A stretch of DNA of 33,586 nt, taken from the IMG/VR virus record IMGVR_UViG_3300002835_006951, positions 1 through 33,586 of that record; one strand, 5' to 3'. Shown one piece after another: positions 21,839 through 32,500 of the stretch. The number at the start of each line of letters is the position of its first letter. Position 1 is the stretch's first letter. Under the pieces are notes generated by a model. The model was not told the origin of the DNA, did not search any database, and saw only the letters and a program-made list of their open reading frames with translations. The translations under genes and the position numbers were made by a program. This DNA is from a virus.

Positions 21839-24016
21839 TTATCCTTCAAGGGCGTCAAGTCTTGCCTCAAGTGATTTTATGCTTGCATCTTGTTCTTGAA
21901 TAATCTGTAGTAAAAATATAGGCAATGTTTCGTAAGCAAAATAGTCAGGAATTCCTGTCGAGTCGTATTGAATTAATTCATCAAGTCCTAGTTCTTGTGC
22001 CTCTTCAGCAATAAAACCATATTGTTGAATGTCTGTTTCATCATCTATGTATTTAAATTTTCTAACTGGTAAACTTAAAAGCGCTTGTGAGTTTATTGAA
22101 TAATTATTAATTTGCTCTTTGCGTCTACGAGTTGATGAAACATAGCCGTACATTCCAGCTGTACTAACACGCATTGCACGAGTGGTTCCTCCCATGTCAT
22201 TATTATAAGTTTGAGCAACTCGCACATTTCCGCTTGACGATAAAAACTCAAATTGAAATCCAGAAGAGCCAAAAGTTGCACTTCCAGGAGTTGAAATTGA
22301 GCCTGACGGTTGAATTAAAAGCTGGTTTGCTTCTATTCTAGTTGCAGCACTTATAAACAAATACTCACTTGCTGCTATTACTGAGCCTCCACCACCAGCA
22401 AACTGATATATTTCAAAAGTTGGGGAAGATGTTGGTCCCCAAGTTAAACTAGGACTTGAATATCTTAAGGTATTTGTAATTGTAAGAGGGTATGTTCCAG
22501 ATAATGTAATTGTTCCATTAGAATTTAATGTTGTTGATCCGCCAGTAATTGTTGTAGAGCCTGTTGTCCAGCCACCAATAGATGATCCGCTAGCCGCCGT
22601 TAAAGTTCCTGATAAAGTTAAACTACCACTTGTAGTTAAATTAAAACCTCCAGTTTGGGTTCCACCATTATATGTTGCTATGCCACCAGATGCACTCATT
22701 CTAATATGCTGTCCGCTTGTTGGTCCTACAAATATTGTTGAACTAGAGCTATTTATTTCAAAGTTGCTTCCCTGCAAAAATGTTGATCCAAGAGTCCAGC
22801 CACCAATTGTTCCAGAGTTTGCTTTTATTACTCCGTTTGTAGATACGCTAAATGGTGCTGACGCATAGGTAGCATTTCCTAACCATATTCCAGTAGATGG
22901 GTCTGCTTTAAATATAGCATTGCTTGATCCAATTTCAAGGCTTCCACTAAATGTTCCATCACCCACTATAGATAACTTTGTTCCATTAAAGCTTAATATT
23001 GCTCCTCCAGCTACTCCACCAGTTCCATATATTAATAATGGATCACCAGTTCCTGAAAGCTTAACGTGTTTGCCAGATGTTGATCCTACTGTAATTGTTG
23101 ACGCTGAATCTAAAGTACCAGTTGTGATTTTATCAGCAGCAATTGTTACTATGTCTCCAGATGTTACTTTACCTATCTGCACAGGATTACCAGTGGCCGA
23201 TACTGGAGTAGAAGTATCTGTACCATTTGTTGTAGCAATTTTTATATAGTAGTCTACTCCATAAGTTAAAGCGGATCCATTTACAATAGTGCCTACACCA
23301 ATATTTAAAGTATTTTGTCCATTTGCAAAATCAAGAACATCCACCTGATTAGCTCCTGACGAACCAATATCTACTGGAGTAAATCCAGATGATGTTCCAA
23401 CATAAACTTTAGCAGCAGTAAATCCATATGGTTGATTTGCGTTACCAGATGTTTTTCCGTTCCAAGATAACTGTATAGCTCCTAAGACAGAAGAGACTGT
23501 TGGAGTAGACGGAGTTACAGAAGACTCTGCCGCAGGCACACTTGAAGTAACTGTTCTAGTTACAGCTGTGCTCATAGCAGATAATGTTCCTATTTTAGAA
23601 ACTGCATATGAAGAAACTATATATGTTCCAGCTGGAGCAACTATTGTTTTTGTGCCTGCTGAAAAAAATGATGTAGCTGGTTTTGATGAATCAAATGGTG
23701 CTCCGTTTACATAGATATCAACTCTATCGAAATTAGTAAGGGCTGCTCCTGTAGATGTATTTCCATCCCAGGTAATCTGTATATAACCTGGAGTATTGTT
23801 GGCTACAGTTAATGTAGAAGGAACATTTGGAAAAGATTCTCCAGGCGTAGTTATTGATTTAACTGCAGACCATGGGCCAAAGGATCCGTCTTCATATTTC
23901 CACCTAAATTGAAGTGGAAATAATGTACTTATATTTAAATCAGTTATTGTTAAATTAAAATAGTTTTTGTTATCTAATGGGGAAGAACTATCTTTTAATA
24001 AATCTTCAAAAGCCAT
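21839..24016 (-). CDS. Tail fibre with C-terminal S74 chaperone domain
   Basis: A 725-residue receptor-binding protein. Two Fn3-like domains occupy about 50-270 (VPSTLTVANNTPGYIQITWD and TPTVSSVLGAIQLSWNGKTS). A Gly/Ser/Thr-rich beta shaft follows with repeated units (GGWTLGST, GGWTTGST; GPTSGQHIRMS, GSTSGKHVKLS). From about 625 the intramolecular chaperone (Peptidase_S74) has SSTRRRKEQINNYS, KFKYIDDETD and YGFIAEEAQELGLDELI, then a terminal coiled coil (SIKSLEARLDALE). S74 domains trimerise fibres and cut themselves off. It binds the cell surface; repeats suggest domain exchange. Confidence 0.88.
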   Translation of the reverse strand: MAFEDLLKDSSSPLDNKNYFNLTITDLNISTLFPLQFRWKYEDGSFGPWSAVKSITTPGESFPNVPSTLTVANNTPGYIQITWDGNTSTGAALTNFDRVDIYVNGAPFDSSKPATSFFSAGTKTIVAPAGTYIVSSYAVSKIGTLSAMSTAVTRTVTSSVPAAESSVTPSTPTVSSVLGAIQLSWNGKTSGNANQPYGFTAAKVYVGTSSGFTPVDIGSSGANQVDVLDFANGQNTLNIGVGTIVNGSALTYGVDYYIKIATTNGTDTSTPVSATGNPVQIGKVTSGDIVTIAADKITTGTLDSASTITVGSTSGKHVKLSGTGDPLLIYGTGGVAGGAILSFNGTKLSIVGDGTFSGSLEIGSSNAIFKADPSTGIWLGNATYASAPFSVSTNGVIKANSGTIGGWTLGSTFLQGSNFEINSSSSTIFVGPTSGQHIRMSASGGIATYNGGTQTGGFNLTTSGSLTLSGTLTAASGSSIGGWTTGSTTITGGSTTLNSNGTITLSGTYPLTITNTLRYSSPSLTWGPTSSPTFEIYQFAGGGGSVIAASEYLFISAATRIEANQLLIQPSGSISTPGSATFGSSGFQFEFLSSSGNVRVAQTYNNDMGGTTRAMRVSTAGMYGYVSSTRRRKEQINNYSINSQALLSLPVRKFKYIDDETDIQQYGFIAEEAQELGLDELIQYDSTGIPDYFAYETLPIFLLQIIQEQDASIKSLEARLDALEG

Positions 24017-24017
24017 A

Positions 24018-24956
24018 TTATGTAAAATCCAGATCTAATTTGTATTCTACGTCTACCGCTCTTCCTGCAGATTTTGAAAGCGTGGACCCTAAAACAGATC
24101 TACTAATTAATCCAAATATAGGATCAAATGTGTCTTCGTCATTTATTCTTAAGCCATCCATACCAACAGATGTCGTATTGGTAGATGTTGGGGTAATCGT
24201 GATTCCTATTTTATTAATGTTTGTTTTATCTGGTGTTCCAGTTGGTGTTCCAAATACTGTGCTTAATAATATGTCTGATGTTATTTTATATCCAGTTCCG
24301 CCTGCTGGAGTAATGGTTGTTGTGTAATAATCAGAGCTTGATGAATATAGCTTTAAAATAATGCTTTGTAAATTAGCATCACTTTTATAGTATGCTAGTC
24401 TTATCGAGTCATTTACACTATATCCAGATAAATCTAAAGATGTAGTGTTTGTATATTCTTGAGCGGCAGTTGAATTAGATACAAATGTTAAAAGGCTGTC
24501 TCCTACTTTTGCCCTTTGAGCCGTAATATCATAATCTGGATTAGCTCCAGAGGATAGCTGCCAGTCTAATCTGTCTGCAAAATCTGCTAAAAATCTGCTA
24601 TCAAAATTATTTATAGATGTTCGAGTAGACGGATATAAGCCTATTTCGTTAATTTGTCCTGCAATGTCTTGAGGAATAGTTGTTTTATAAACAACCTTAT
24701 AGGTTGTTGTTCCAGATACCGTTTGAATATCTGTGCTGCCAAGTGTTACTGGAAGCCTATAAAATTCAAAACCAAGCCTGGTGTCTTCGTCAGTTGCTGC
24801 AGTTGTATCTATGCCGATAGAGATATCTTTACTCGCATCCTCAATATTTCCAGCAATAAAATTTGCAATAAACCTTTTGCCAAATTTAGTAATTACGTTA
24901 GGGGAACGATAAATTTCTTTACCGTCTTGATAGAATATGTATGTGCCCTTAATCAT
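24018..24956 (-). CDS. Tail/baseplate protein
   Basis: A protein of about 312 residues starting MIKGTYIFYQDGKEIYRSPN, then GKRFIANFIAGN and GQINEIGLYPS, a pattern I associate with phage tail proteins that join fibre and baseplate. The remainder is beta-rich with a lectin-like middle (SVNDSIRLAYYKSDANLQSI). I prefer the ATG at 24956 to 24986: the junction TAATATG is the same as at 24016 and 29553. No catalytic motif is visible. Confidence 0.72.
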   Translation of the reverse strand: MIKGTYIFYQDGKEIYRSPNVITKFGKRFIANFIAGNIEDASKDISIGIDTTAATDEDTRLGFEFYRLPVTLGSTDIQTVSGTTTYKVVYKTTIPQDIAGQINEIGLYPSTRTSINNFDSRFLADFADRLDWQLSSGANPDYDITAQRAKVGDSLLTFVSNSTAAQEYTNTTSLDLSGYSVNDSIRLAYYKSDANLQSIILKLYSSSSDYYTTTITPAGGTGYKITSDILLSTVFGTPTGTPDKTNINKIGITITPTSTNTTSVGMDGLRINDEDTFDPIFGLISRSVLGSTLSKSAGRAVDVEYKLDLDFT

Positions 24957-24957
24957 A

Positions 24958-25356
24958 TTATGCGTTAGGATTGTAAATCCTTGCATCCACCCCCGCTACA
25001 TTATTTATATTTTTACTTGAATTTCTTATTTTTAAAACTGCCTTGTATTTTGCCAACTTGCTTACTGGATCATAGTATTGCTCAAAATTAACACTTTCAA
25101 TATCTGTTAATTGTGGTACATCAAGCTGATTAACCAAAGACACATTTAATGACGTTGGAACTGCATCCCCATTTGCTGGAATTCCAGATAAACTAGAGTA
25201 TGCCCCGTCTACTTGATATTTTGAATAATCTACAATTGTGCCTTTAGTTTGAATATAATTATTAGGATTTAAAAATACTGTATCTGGATGGCCTACTGGC
25301 AGTACCAGTGGTTGTCCGTCCGTGACATCTTTTTTATCTATTCTTTTAATTGCCAT
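24958..25356 (-). CDS. Small tail-module structural protein
   Basis: A 132-residue protein (VLPVGHPDTVFLNPNNYIQT, LVNQLDVPQLTDIESVNFEQ, YYDPVSKLAKYKAVLKIRN) without a recognised family. No ribosome site lies before the ATG; an extended -10 ends nine bases upstream, so its own message could be leaderless. Position suggests a baseplate or fibre-connector protein. Confidence 0.65.
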   Translation of the reverse strand: MAIKRIDKKDVTDGQPLVLPVGHPDTVFLNPNNYIQTKGTIVDYSKYQVDGAYSSLSGIPANGDAVPTSLNVSLVNQLDVPQLTDIESVNFEQYYDPVSKLAKYKAVLKIRNSSKNINNVAGVDARIYNPNA

Positions 25357-25364
25357 AATTATTT

Positions 25365-25396
25365 ATTATACCATTTGGTCGACTATAAAGATCGAC
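25365..25396 (-). promoter_or_regulatory. Extended -10 in the tail module, leaderless start
   Basis: Minus strand TGG-TATAAT (TATAAT at 25370-25365) is a perfect extended -10; the start would be about two bases before the ATG at 25356. The -35 region holds a five-pair inverted repeat, GTCGA/TCGAC (25378-25396), instead of a good hexamer. Confidence 0.45.
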
Positions 25397-27092
25397 AGGT
25401 AATAGATGTCTCCAATCCTTCAGAGTATTCTTGACTAACATTAGTAACTATAAAATTTTCGGTTCCAGCAAGGCCTACATATGTGTGCTTTATTGATATT
25501 ATATCTCCTACTGAAATTAATGGATTTCCAAATACCTTTAAATTAACTACCCTGCCTCTATTTACAACTACCGTTTTTGATTTAATCCAATCGGCTAAGG
25601 ATTTTACATCTGATAAATTTTGCAACCATCTAGATTCAAATATTACTGGTTCTGGATTAGCGTATTCTGCAAGCTCATTGCTTACATATTCTAATGTTCC
25701 AGAAGATCCTAGGGAGTTGCCATACACATATAAAGCGTTTCCTAGATCATCTTGCAACGGAATTGTAGTAGATGAATTGTTTAATACATATGCCTCTGCT
25801 CCAAAACTAGAAACTTTGGTTCCCAATAGCACGGCATTTGGGTTTGCTCCCGTAGACCATAAGACAGGATATGCAGGCCTGGTATCAAACTTGATATTAG
25901 ATTTAACAATTTCTCTAACAACCGTTCCAAACTCATCAATTGCTGTTCCTTTAGCATCTATTTCGTCATCACGATCTGTATATATTAAATCTCCAAAAGA
26001 AGTATTTATTAGGTCATTATTGAATTGGCCTTGATATAGATTTATTTTATATGCGGAGTCGTCGTAATTTGTTTTTGTAATTGTATTTCCATACACATAA
26101 TCGTATGCCACTGTTCCTCTTCCGCACAACAAGGCTACTCTATCGGTAGCCTTCAAAGATTCAATTAAGCCAGTGCTTCCTTTTACAGTATTATTTGTAG
26201 TAGAGTCAGTATAAGTAATTTTATATCCATTAATATATGCGTTAATGGTTACTGACTGCAGGGATACCTTTACCTTTACATCAATATTGTAAGTTCTTCC
26301 GCCATAAATTCCTTCTATAGTTGATTCTGTTCTAACCCCAGACTCTCTTAAATTAAACAATTGGTTTCCATAAAACTTTACAATCCTTACTGCTTTTCTA
26401 TTAAAAGACGCAGCAGAGGCTGTAGTTTCAATAATAATGTAGTACCCTCTAGCCGCTTCTGGAGTAATAAAAAATCCTATTCCTCCAACAGCATTTGTAT
26501 TTTCTATAGAATTTTTCATAAATATGCTTCCGCCAAATGAGTAGTACGCTGTAGAGTTTGCTTCTGATACAGACTGACTTACGTTTGCTCCAGCATAATT
26601 TACTGATGAATAAGTAGGAGGCACTACCGATGTAAAGCTTCTATACGCAACTGCATACTTGTTTGCTTTAAATTCTGATTCAGATACAGATAGCTCCATA
26701 TAAGATTTTGATGGAGCATTTAAAGTTTTTGGAGTTGGAGATATTACTTGGCCATTGATTGATGATCCAGCCATAACATGAAAAGCAGATCTAGCTTGAC
26801 TTACAGTTACACCTGAATATGCCTCTACCTTAAATTCATATGAAGCTCCTTCTACCAATCCTGTAATTGTGTACGGAATGGTAGAATTTTCTATAGAAGA
26901 TACTAAATCGTATACCTGAGTCGATGTATTAAGTTTATACCAATAAAATTTATATTTTGTTGGTTGAGATGCCATATTAACAATTGTTATATTTACGCTC
27001 ACAGATGTTGTAGAAATTTGTTCAACAATTGGCTGGTTAATTATATCAACTGGTCCACCAGTAGATCCGTTTATAAGAATATATCTTGTCAT
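25383..27092 (-). CDS. Minor tail protein with Fn3 and lectin-like domains
   Basis: A 569-residue protein. An Fn3 domain lies near 20-105 (TYPE: SVSVNITIVNMASQPTKYKF then GLVEGASYEFKVEAYSG). A concanavalin-type beta sandwich follows at about 140-340 (GIGFFITPEAARGYYIIIET; YNIDVKVKVSLQSVTINAYI). The end (ISIKHTYVGLAGTENFIVTN VSQEYSEGLETSITCRS) resembles the C-terminal strand region of siphophage tail-tip proteins. It should sit in the tail tip and touch host glycans. The ATG overlaps the stop upstream (ATGA). Confidence 0.75.
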   Translation of the reverse strand: MTRYILINGSTGGPVDIINQPIVEQISTTSVSVNITIVNMASQPTKYKFYWYKLNTSTQVYDLVSSIENSTIPYTITGLVEGASYEFKVEAYSGVTVSQARSAFHVMAGSSINGQVISPTPKTLNAPSKSYMELSVSESEFKANKYAVAYRSFTSVVPPTYSSVNYAGANVSQSVSEANSTAYYSFGGSIFMKNSIENTNAVGGIGFFITPEAARGYYIIIETTASAASFNRKAVRIVKFYGNQLFNLRESGVRTESTIEGIYGGRTYNIDVKVKVSLQSVTINAYINGYKITYTDSTTNNTVKGSTGLIESLKATDRVALLCGRGTVAYDYVYGNTITKTNYDDSAYKINLYQGQFNNDLINTSFGDLIYTDRDDEIDAKGTAIDEFGTVVREIVKSNIKFDTRPAYPVLWSTGANPNAVLLGTKVSSFGAEAYVLNNSSTTIPLQDDLGNALYVYGNSLGSSGTLEYVSNELAEYANPEPVIFESRWLQNLSDVKSLADWIKSKTVVVNRGRVVNLKVFGNPLISVGDIISIKHTYVGLAGTENFIVTNVSQEYSEGLETSITCRSL

Positions 27093-29092
27093 TTAACTGT
27101 TACCAATCTTGCTGTCCATTGATTTAATGTTGTTGAAGTTGATTGGGATGAGCTATGGTATGCCGCAGTTGTTCCAAGTGCACCTCTGGTTTTAATTTTA
27201 TATTTTCCTGTTGGTTTAAAGTATGAAGTCTCTGGCTTATTTGGATCTTCAAATCCTGGTTTAGATAATGCTCTATATTTATTCACATCTGACTCAGAAT
27301 ATATCCACACTGTTTGAAATGTGCTGCCACTTATAGGAATATACTGATATTGAATTGCTTCAAACTCTAGTATTTCTGAGTCTATTAAAAAATACCCACT
27401 AAAATTAAATATAGATTGATATCTACTATAGGTATCTACGTAATTAATGTCTAGTTCTATTTCAGTATCTGAAGAGCTTATGGCATTTTTTAATCCGCCA
27501 GCACTTAAAAAGGTTGGCTCAGATTGCCATAAGGAAGATGATCCTCCTGTATATTGTGTAGATATAGGGGTAGACCATAAAATTTTAACTTGGTTTGCTC
27601 CTGGTATTTCATTTTGAGAAAAGTCTACAATATTAGGAAGAGCAGATCCTTCTGCTGCATAATAAAAATTCCAGTCCTTAGTTGTTCTTCCATACATATA
27701 GTCTCTGCTATAAAACTGTAATATGTTGTTTTCATCTACTATTGCATTCATTTGTATATCTCTACATAACTCCTGAATATGCTCCCACACGGTTTTTGTG
27801 CCGTCTGTCCAGAAATAATTAACAAGCGGGATAGATGTTTCTGTGGCAGCCAAATTAAAATTATAGTTGTTATACCCTACTGAGTCTAGCAATCTTCTCA
27901 GTATTGCCGTTACTGGATAAGACTCACATAAAATGTCTGGTGCAATCGTATCCATTAAATGCTTTGCGCTATCTAATGCAGTTGCTGATGTTTCTCCGTG
28001 CTCAGATATTGACCAGTTGTTTATAAAAAATAAACCTTGCTCAATTTTATCATATACATCTGATCCACTAGTTATTGCACCATTTGAATGGTATATTTTA
28101 AAATATGGTTTAAGTTCAGCATTTTTAAACATATAGGTTTTAGTTGAATCTAGTGTAGTTGTTAAAGGATTATAAGATATATATTGAAGAGCAGATTCAT
28201 CGTATTTAGACAAATTAATAGATAAGCTATTTGATGTTAATACTCCTACTGGCAATATGTCGTCTGATGAGGCAGAGGATTCTTTGCTTATATTAAATGT
28301 AGATACATCTGATGATAAGTCTTTTACCCATCTGGCAGATAGCTCAATTAATCCCACTACCTTGCCCCCGCCTGGATTAGTTGCCTGTAGCCTTATGCTT
28401 TTAATTGATATTGGAGATGGATAAGATATAGGTTCTGCCCAGGCCGTAGTAGACCATGTAGAGCCCGTATAATATAAAACGACTTTTCCGCTAGATGGAG
28501 TAGTGGTTGGCCCAATTACAGTTGTAGAATTATCTGATTTAGTTATTGTAATTGTATAATTTGTAGGAAGAGTGTGGTATTTTTCAAAAGTTGCAATTAT
28601 TTTATTTGTTAAGGCATACTTAGTTCCAGTTGCAGCATAGGTAACAGTTACATCTGCATTTTGGTTTTCTGGAGTTAACCAGTATTTATAATATAATGTG
28701 GCTCCTGGATAGTAAACTCTTGGTTTTTCTGTTACGTTATCAGAAGATACAGTACCAGGATAATTGACCATTCTGTAATTTGAAAAACTATTAGTTGCTG
28801 TATCGTACGAAGGGCTAGTCAAAAGAATAAAATATTTAATTCCAGGTCCTGTTGGCCTGAACGGCTTAATGACAGAATCTACTGGAAATAATTTTTTAAA
28901 TGGATTTGATCTAATTAAGGATCCATCTGTAGAAGTTATACCAGCGATATACTGAGAATCTGTAGATGTAGTGGCAGAAGAGACGGAATCTATCATTGTA
29001 TTCATATTATATTCTATTGTGCATCCGCTATCTATTCTAACGTTTGTATTGTTATAAAATATATTTTTTAAATTATTAGAAGCGGATATCAT
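27089..29092 (-). CDS. Large minor tail / baseplate protein
   Basis: A 667-residue protein with ILRRLLDSVGYNNYNFNLAA, FWTDGTKTVWEHIQELCRDI and AIVDENNILQFYSRDYMYG. This run (a short helix-rich core with W-E-x-I-Q-E-L) is typical of tail-tip hub proteins that follow the tape measure and Dit in siphophages. I start at the ATG at 29092 (TAATG with the stop upstream, GAGG four bases before) rather than at an in-frame codon 11 residues earlier. It probably forms the hub that opens at infection; no lytic motif is visible. Confidence 0.75.
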   Translation of the reverse strand: MISASNNLKNIFYNNTNVRIDSGCTIEYNMNTMIDSVSSATTSTDSQYIAGITSTDGSLIRSNPFKKLFPVDSVIKPFRPTGPGIKYFILLTSPSYDTATNSFSNYRMVNYPGTVSSDNVTEKPRVYYPGATLYYKYWLTPENQNADVTVTYAATGTKYALTNKIIATFEKYHTLPTNYTITITKSDNSTTVIGPTTTPSSGKVVLYYTGSTWSTTAWAEPISYPSPISIKSIRLQATNPGGGKVVGLIELSARWVKDLSSDVSTFNISKESSASSDDILPVGVLTSNSLSINLSKYDESALQYISYNPLTTTLDSTKTYMFKNAELKPYFKIYHSNGAITSGSDVYDKIEQGLFFINNWSISEHGETSATALDSAKHLMDTIAPDILCESYPVTAILRRLLDSVGYNNYNFNLAATETSIPLVNYFWTDGTKTVWEHIQELCRDIQMNAIVDENNILQFYSRDYMYGRTTKDWNFYYAAEGSALPNIVDFSQNEIPGANQVKILWSTPISTQYTGGSSSLWQSEPTFLSAGGLKNAISSSDTEIELDINYVDTYSRYQSIFNFSGYFLIDSEILEFEAIQYQYIPISGSTFQTVWIYSESDVNKYRALSKPGFEDPNKPETSYFKPTGKYKIKTRGALGTTAAYHSSSQSTSTTLNQWTARLVTVK

Positions 29093-29553
29093 TATACCTC
29101 TTCCAAAGAAATAGATACGTTCCAAAACTCCTGTGCTGTATCGCCTGATACTTGCTTAACATTTCTTTTAACCAGTTCAAATGAGCAAGATGTGAATATC
29201 ATATTAAAGGTTTGTGTAGATGTTCCACCATACACAAGAGATACGTCAAAGTTACTTCGTCCAGACAGTGCTCCAGAAGCTTTGGCAGCAGTTCCTTCAT
29301 AAAATGATCTAAGATCTATTGCTCCATATCCACCATCTGCTGTAAATGTAGAAAGAGACGGTAGCATATTCCAGTTTACATTTATTGTCTTTTTGTCTGC
29401 AATAAAGAATTTACGTAGGGTGCCGTTAGCCATTCTTTGCTGCTTTTCAATTCTATTTGTTTGAATAGATACTGGTTGACGATTATGGTCGGAGAGTTTA
29501 ATTGTGGTGTTTAAATATATTAATGAGCCTACTGGCAAGTATATAGCTGGCAT
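29092..29553 (-). CDS. Dit-like small tail protein
   Basis: A 153-residue beta-rich protein (PVSIQTNRIEKQQRMANGTL, RKFFIADKKTINVNWNML, then FELVKRNVKQVSGD and NVSISLEEV). Its position just after the tape measure gene is that of the distal tail protein in siphophages, and the strand pattern fits a tail-tube or Dit fold. The family is not certain. The gene starts at TAATATG, one base after the tape measure stop. Confidence 0.65.
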   Translation of the reverse strand: MPAIYLPVGSLIYLNTTIKLSDHNRQPVSIQTNRIEKQQRMANGTLRKFFIADKKTINVNWNMLPSLSTFTADGGYGAIDLRSFYEGTAAKASGALSGRSNFDVSLVYGGTSTQTFNMIFTSCSFELVKRNVKQVSGDTAQEFWNVSISLEEV

Positions 29554-29554
29554 A

Positions 29555-32500
29555 TTATCTTAACTTACCTCCTCCACCAGATTTTAATTGTTCTAGTGCC
29601 ATTGCACTCTTGAATTGTTCAAATAACATTCTTCCGTCGACCTGTCCGCCATTTTCAAAATTCATTACTAATCCGCCTACATTATAATGCTGAATTGTTC
29701 CACCTTTATTATACCCCATAGTATTTGAAGGCATAATCATTTTCTTTCCAACATCATATCTTGTTGCTAATCCACCCATAGCCATTCTATTAATTTCATC
29801 AAGCATTGGGACGCCAACTGCTTTAACTGCAGAAGCCCTTAATACATATTCTCCATTTGAAAGCATTGCTGGAATTGAGTCAGATGTCCCAGTTCCTGGA
29901 CCTGTAATACCACCAAATGATCCCATTTGATAATTTCTAATTTGTCCACCCATTGCTTTTTTAACAGGAATTATATAATCATTTATGGAAACTCGATAAT
30001 CTTTTCCTTGATAATTAATATACTGATTAGCCTTTAAAGCATTTTCTTTAATTAAATCTGGAGCATATAATCTTCCATCTGTTTGAGCAGATCCCGTATT
30101 ATATGTTCCTCTTATATTAATCGGACTTTCTTTACTTCCAGTTCCAGGTATATTTTTAAATTTATCTACCGCTGTTCTAAAATCTGTTACAGCATTTCTA
30201 AATAATGTATCAGAAACACCTTTTCGTTCCATTTCTTTATTCATTGCATCTAATACCTTTTGTCCAGTGCTTGCCTGTGCTGCCCCGTATAAATTAAGAG
30301 TTTCTTGTGCTACTGTAGGTGCTCCGTAGACGTTAAGACTTTGAGGTTTTGCTCCTGGAAGACTATATTGTTTTTCAAGATCTGTCGCCGCCTTTTGCTC
30401 TTCTCTTGTTCCAGACTTCATAGCAAATATAATTCCTTGTGCCTCTTTAGCAAAATCTTGTCTTGCTTTAGAACTTGTATCTGCAGCATAAAATACTGAC
30501 AACTCTTTAAGTCTTTTTAAATTCTTTTCTAAATTAGCAACACTTGCTGCTTCTTCTGCAGACTTAGCAGTAGCAATCTCAACACCTTTTTTAAATTTAG
30601 ATTCTGCGTCTTGTATTCTTTGTTTTTCAGCTTCTTTTTTCTTTATGTCTTCTTCTTCTTTTTTAGTGATGGCTGCAATAGCGTCTCTTGTTTGCTTTTC
30701 TTTAGTAAGTTGTTGTAAATTTATTTGTGCTTGAGCAGCCCTAGACATATCTCCTGCTGCAAGAGCATTCTGATATTCTAGTTGTAATTTTTTAATTTCG
30801 CTAGTGTAGGATTCCGCATCTTGTTGTTCTTGTAAAGCTTTTCTTCGTGCATCTGCTGCTTCACGAATTTTCTTTATTTCTAAATCAATTGCTTTTATTT
30901 TATTTGAATAATAATCTTGATCCTGTTTTTGAGCTGCTTTAATTGTTTTTGCATAATCTGTACTAGCATTTTTAGCTTTATTAATTGGTTCTGCTAAAGC
31001 TTTTAATGGGTTATTGTTTGATAAATCTTCTGTAATACTATTTACACCATTTAAAATTTCTGCATAATTTTGAGCCATTGATATTGCCTCTGGGCCAGAC
31101 ATAGCTGATAAGTTTACCATTTCTGCTAACTCGTTGTTGTATAACAATATTTTTGCAGTAATGCTTGCTGTTGATTCTAAATTTCCTAAGATAGATGCGT
31201 ATATTACATTTTGCTGCTTTAAATTTTCTACCTGCTTTACGCTTAAAATAGAATTAGAGCTATTAATTTTTGTAATTTTTTCCATAGTTATTCTTAATGA
31301 TTCTGCTGAATCAATTATATTTTTAGGATCTAAAGCGTCTTTTGTTCCAATTAATCCTTCTTGGTATGCAATAACTGAATTTACTAATGTATCTAGCCCT
31401 TGTGCAAACTCTTCTGGGTTAAAGTTGTTAATAGTTGACGCCCTGCCGAGGTTATCAAACAGTCTAGTTAATGCTGTAGTTTGATCTATTATATTTCTAA
31501 AATCAGTAGTTGTTACTGCAGATAAAGCCTGTCTAGCTTTATCAGACGCCTTAACTATTGCAAATATTTGATTAGATGCTTCTGATGCAGATAATCCCAT
31601 AGCAACAAATTGTGCTTTTAGATCGGCTGCATATTTATTTACTCCACTACTATCAATACTATTAAATGCTTCAATATAATCTGTTTGATTCTTTTTAGCA
31701 TTTTCAATAGCTTCATTTAATTCAGTTATGCTTAAGGTAATTCCAGTAGGACCGCCCTTAGTATATGCCTCATATGCTGATTGAGCCTTAGCCTTATTTA
31801 ACTCTATTTGCTCATTAACTTCTTTTAGTCTATCTGATAATGTTTTAAATTTAGTAATTCCAACAGAGGCAAAAGATTCCTGAGTTCCGCCAAATGCTAA
31901 TCTGTTTGCTTTACCTACATCCTCATAATTCTTTTTAAGATCTAATAAAGCTCTTCCTAGCATAAATGCCCCGCCAATTACTGCGCCAGGAATTGTTAGT
32001 CTTCCAAGAACTCCTGCAAGCTTTGTTACCATTGGTAGCACTCCGCCGATACCTTTTAATCCAGACATCAGAGGAAGTATGTTTGACGCAGCCATAACAG
32101 CCATACCAGCAGGTCCACCAATCATTGAGCCAGCCATCATGCCGCCCATACCAATTGCCATTTGGGATCCCATTCCCATTTGTGGCATTCCTCCAGAAAC
32201 TATAGACTTGCCATAAGGATTTCTTACGCCAGCAGTAAATGCTGATACTGGTCCGCCATTTTGATACCCTTTAACCATTCCGCCCATATTGTATCCTGGA
32301 ATCATTCCTCCAGAATTTCTTCCCATAGCTTTACTTAAAAATCTAAACGCAGATCCTGTAAATTGTGGAATCCCTCTGCCAGCTCTTAATGCTGAAATAG
32401 CTGAAGATGCTCTAGATTCTGTAGGTCTAAAAATTCTATTTGTGCTAAGACCACGATTTGTTGGTTTTCCTGTGGCAGGCACTCCTTGTGGAACACGAAC

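Noticed and set aside
21813-21839. Eight-codon frame MVSFRPNR coupled by TAATG to the fibre stop
   Set aside because: Too short to support as a gene; could be a chance result of the TAATG junction.
21829-21846. AAGGATA-CCAT-TATCCTT inverted repeat at the end of the tail fibre gene, as a terminator
   Set aside because: The stem is AT-rich and no U-run follows on the minus strand; it also covers the stop codon. Possibly chance.
25483-26034. 183-codon plus-strand frame
   Set aside because: Antisense to the minor tail protein and without recognisable features; long only because the antisense codons avoid stops.
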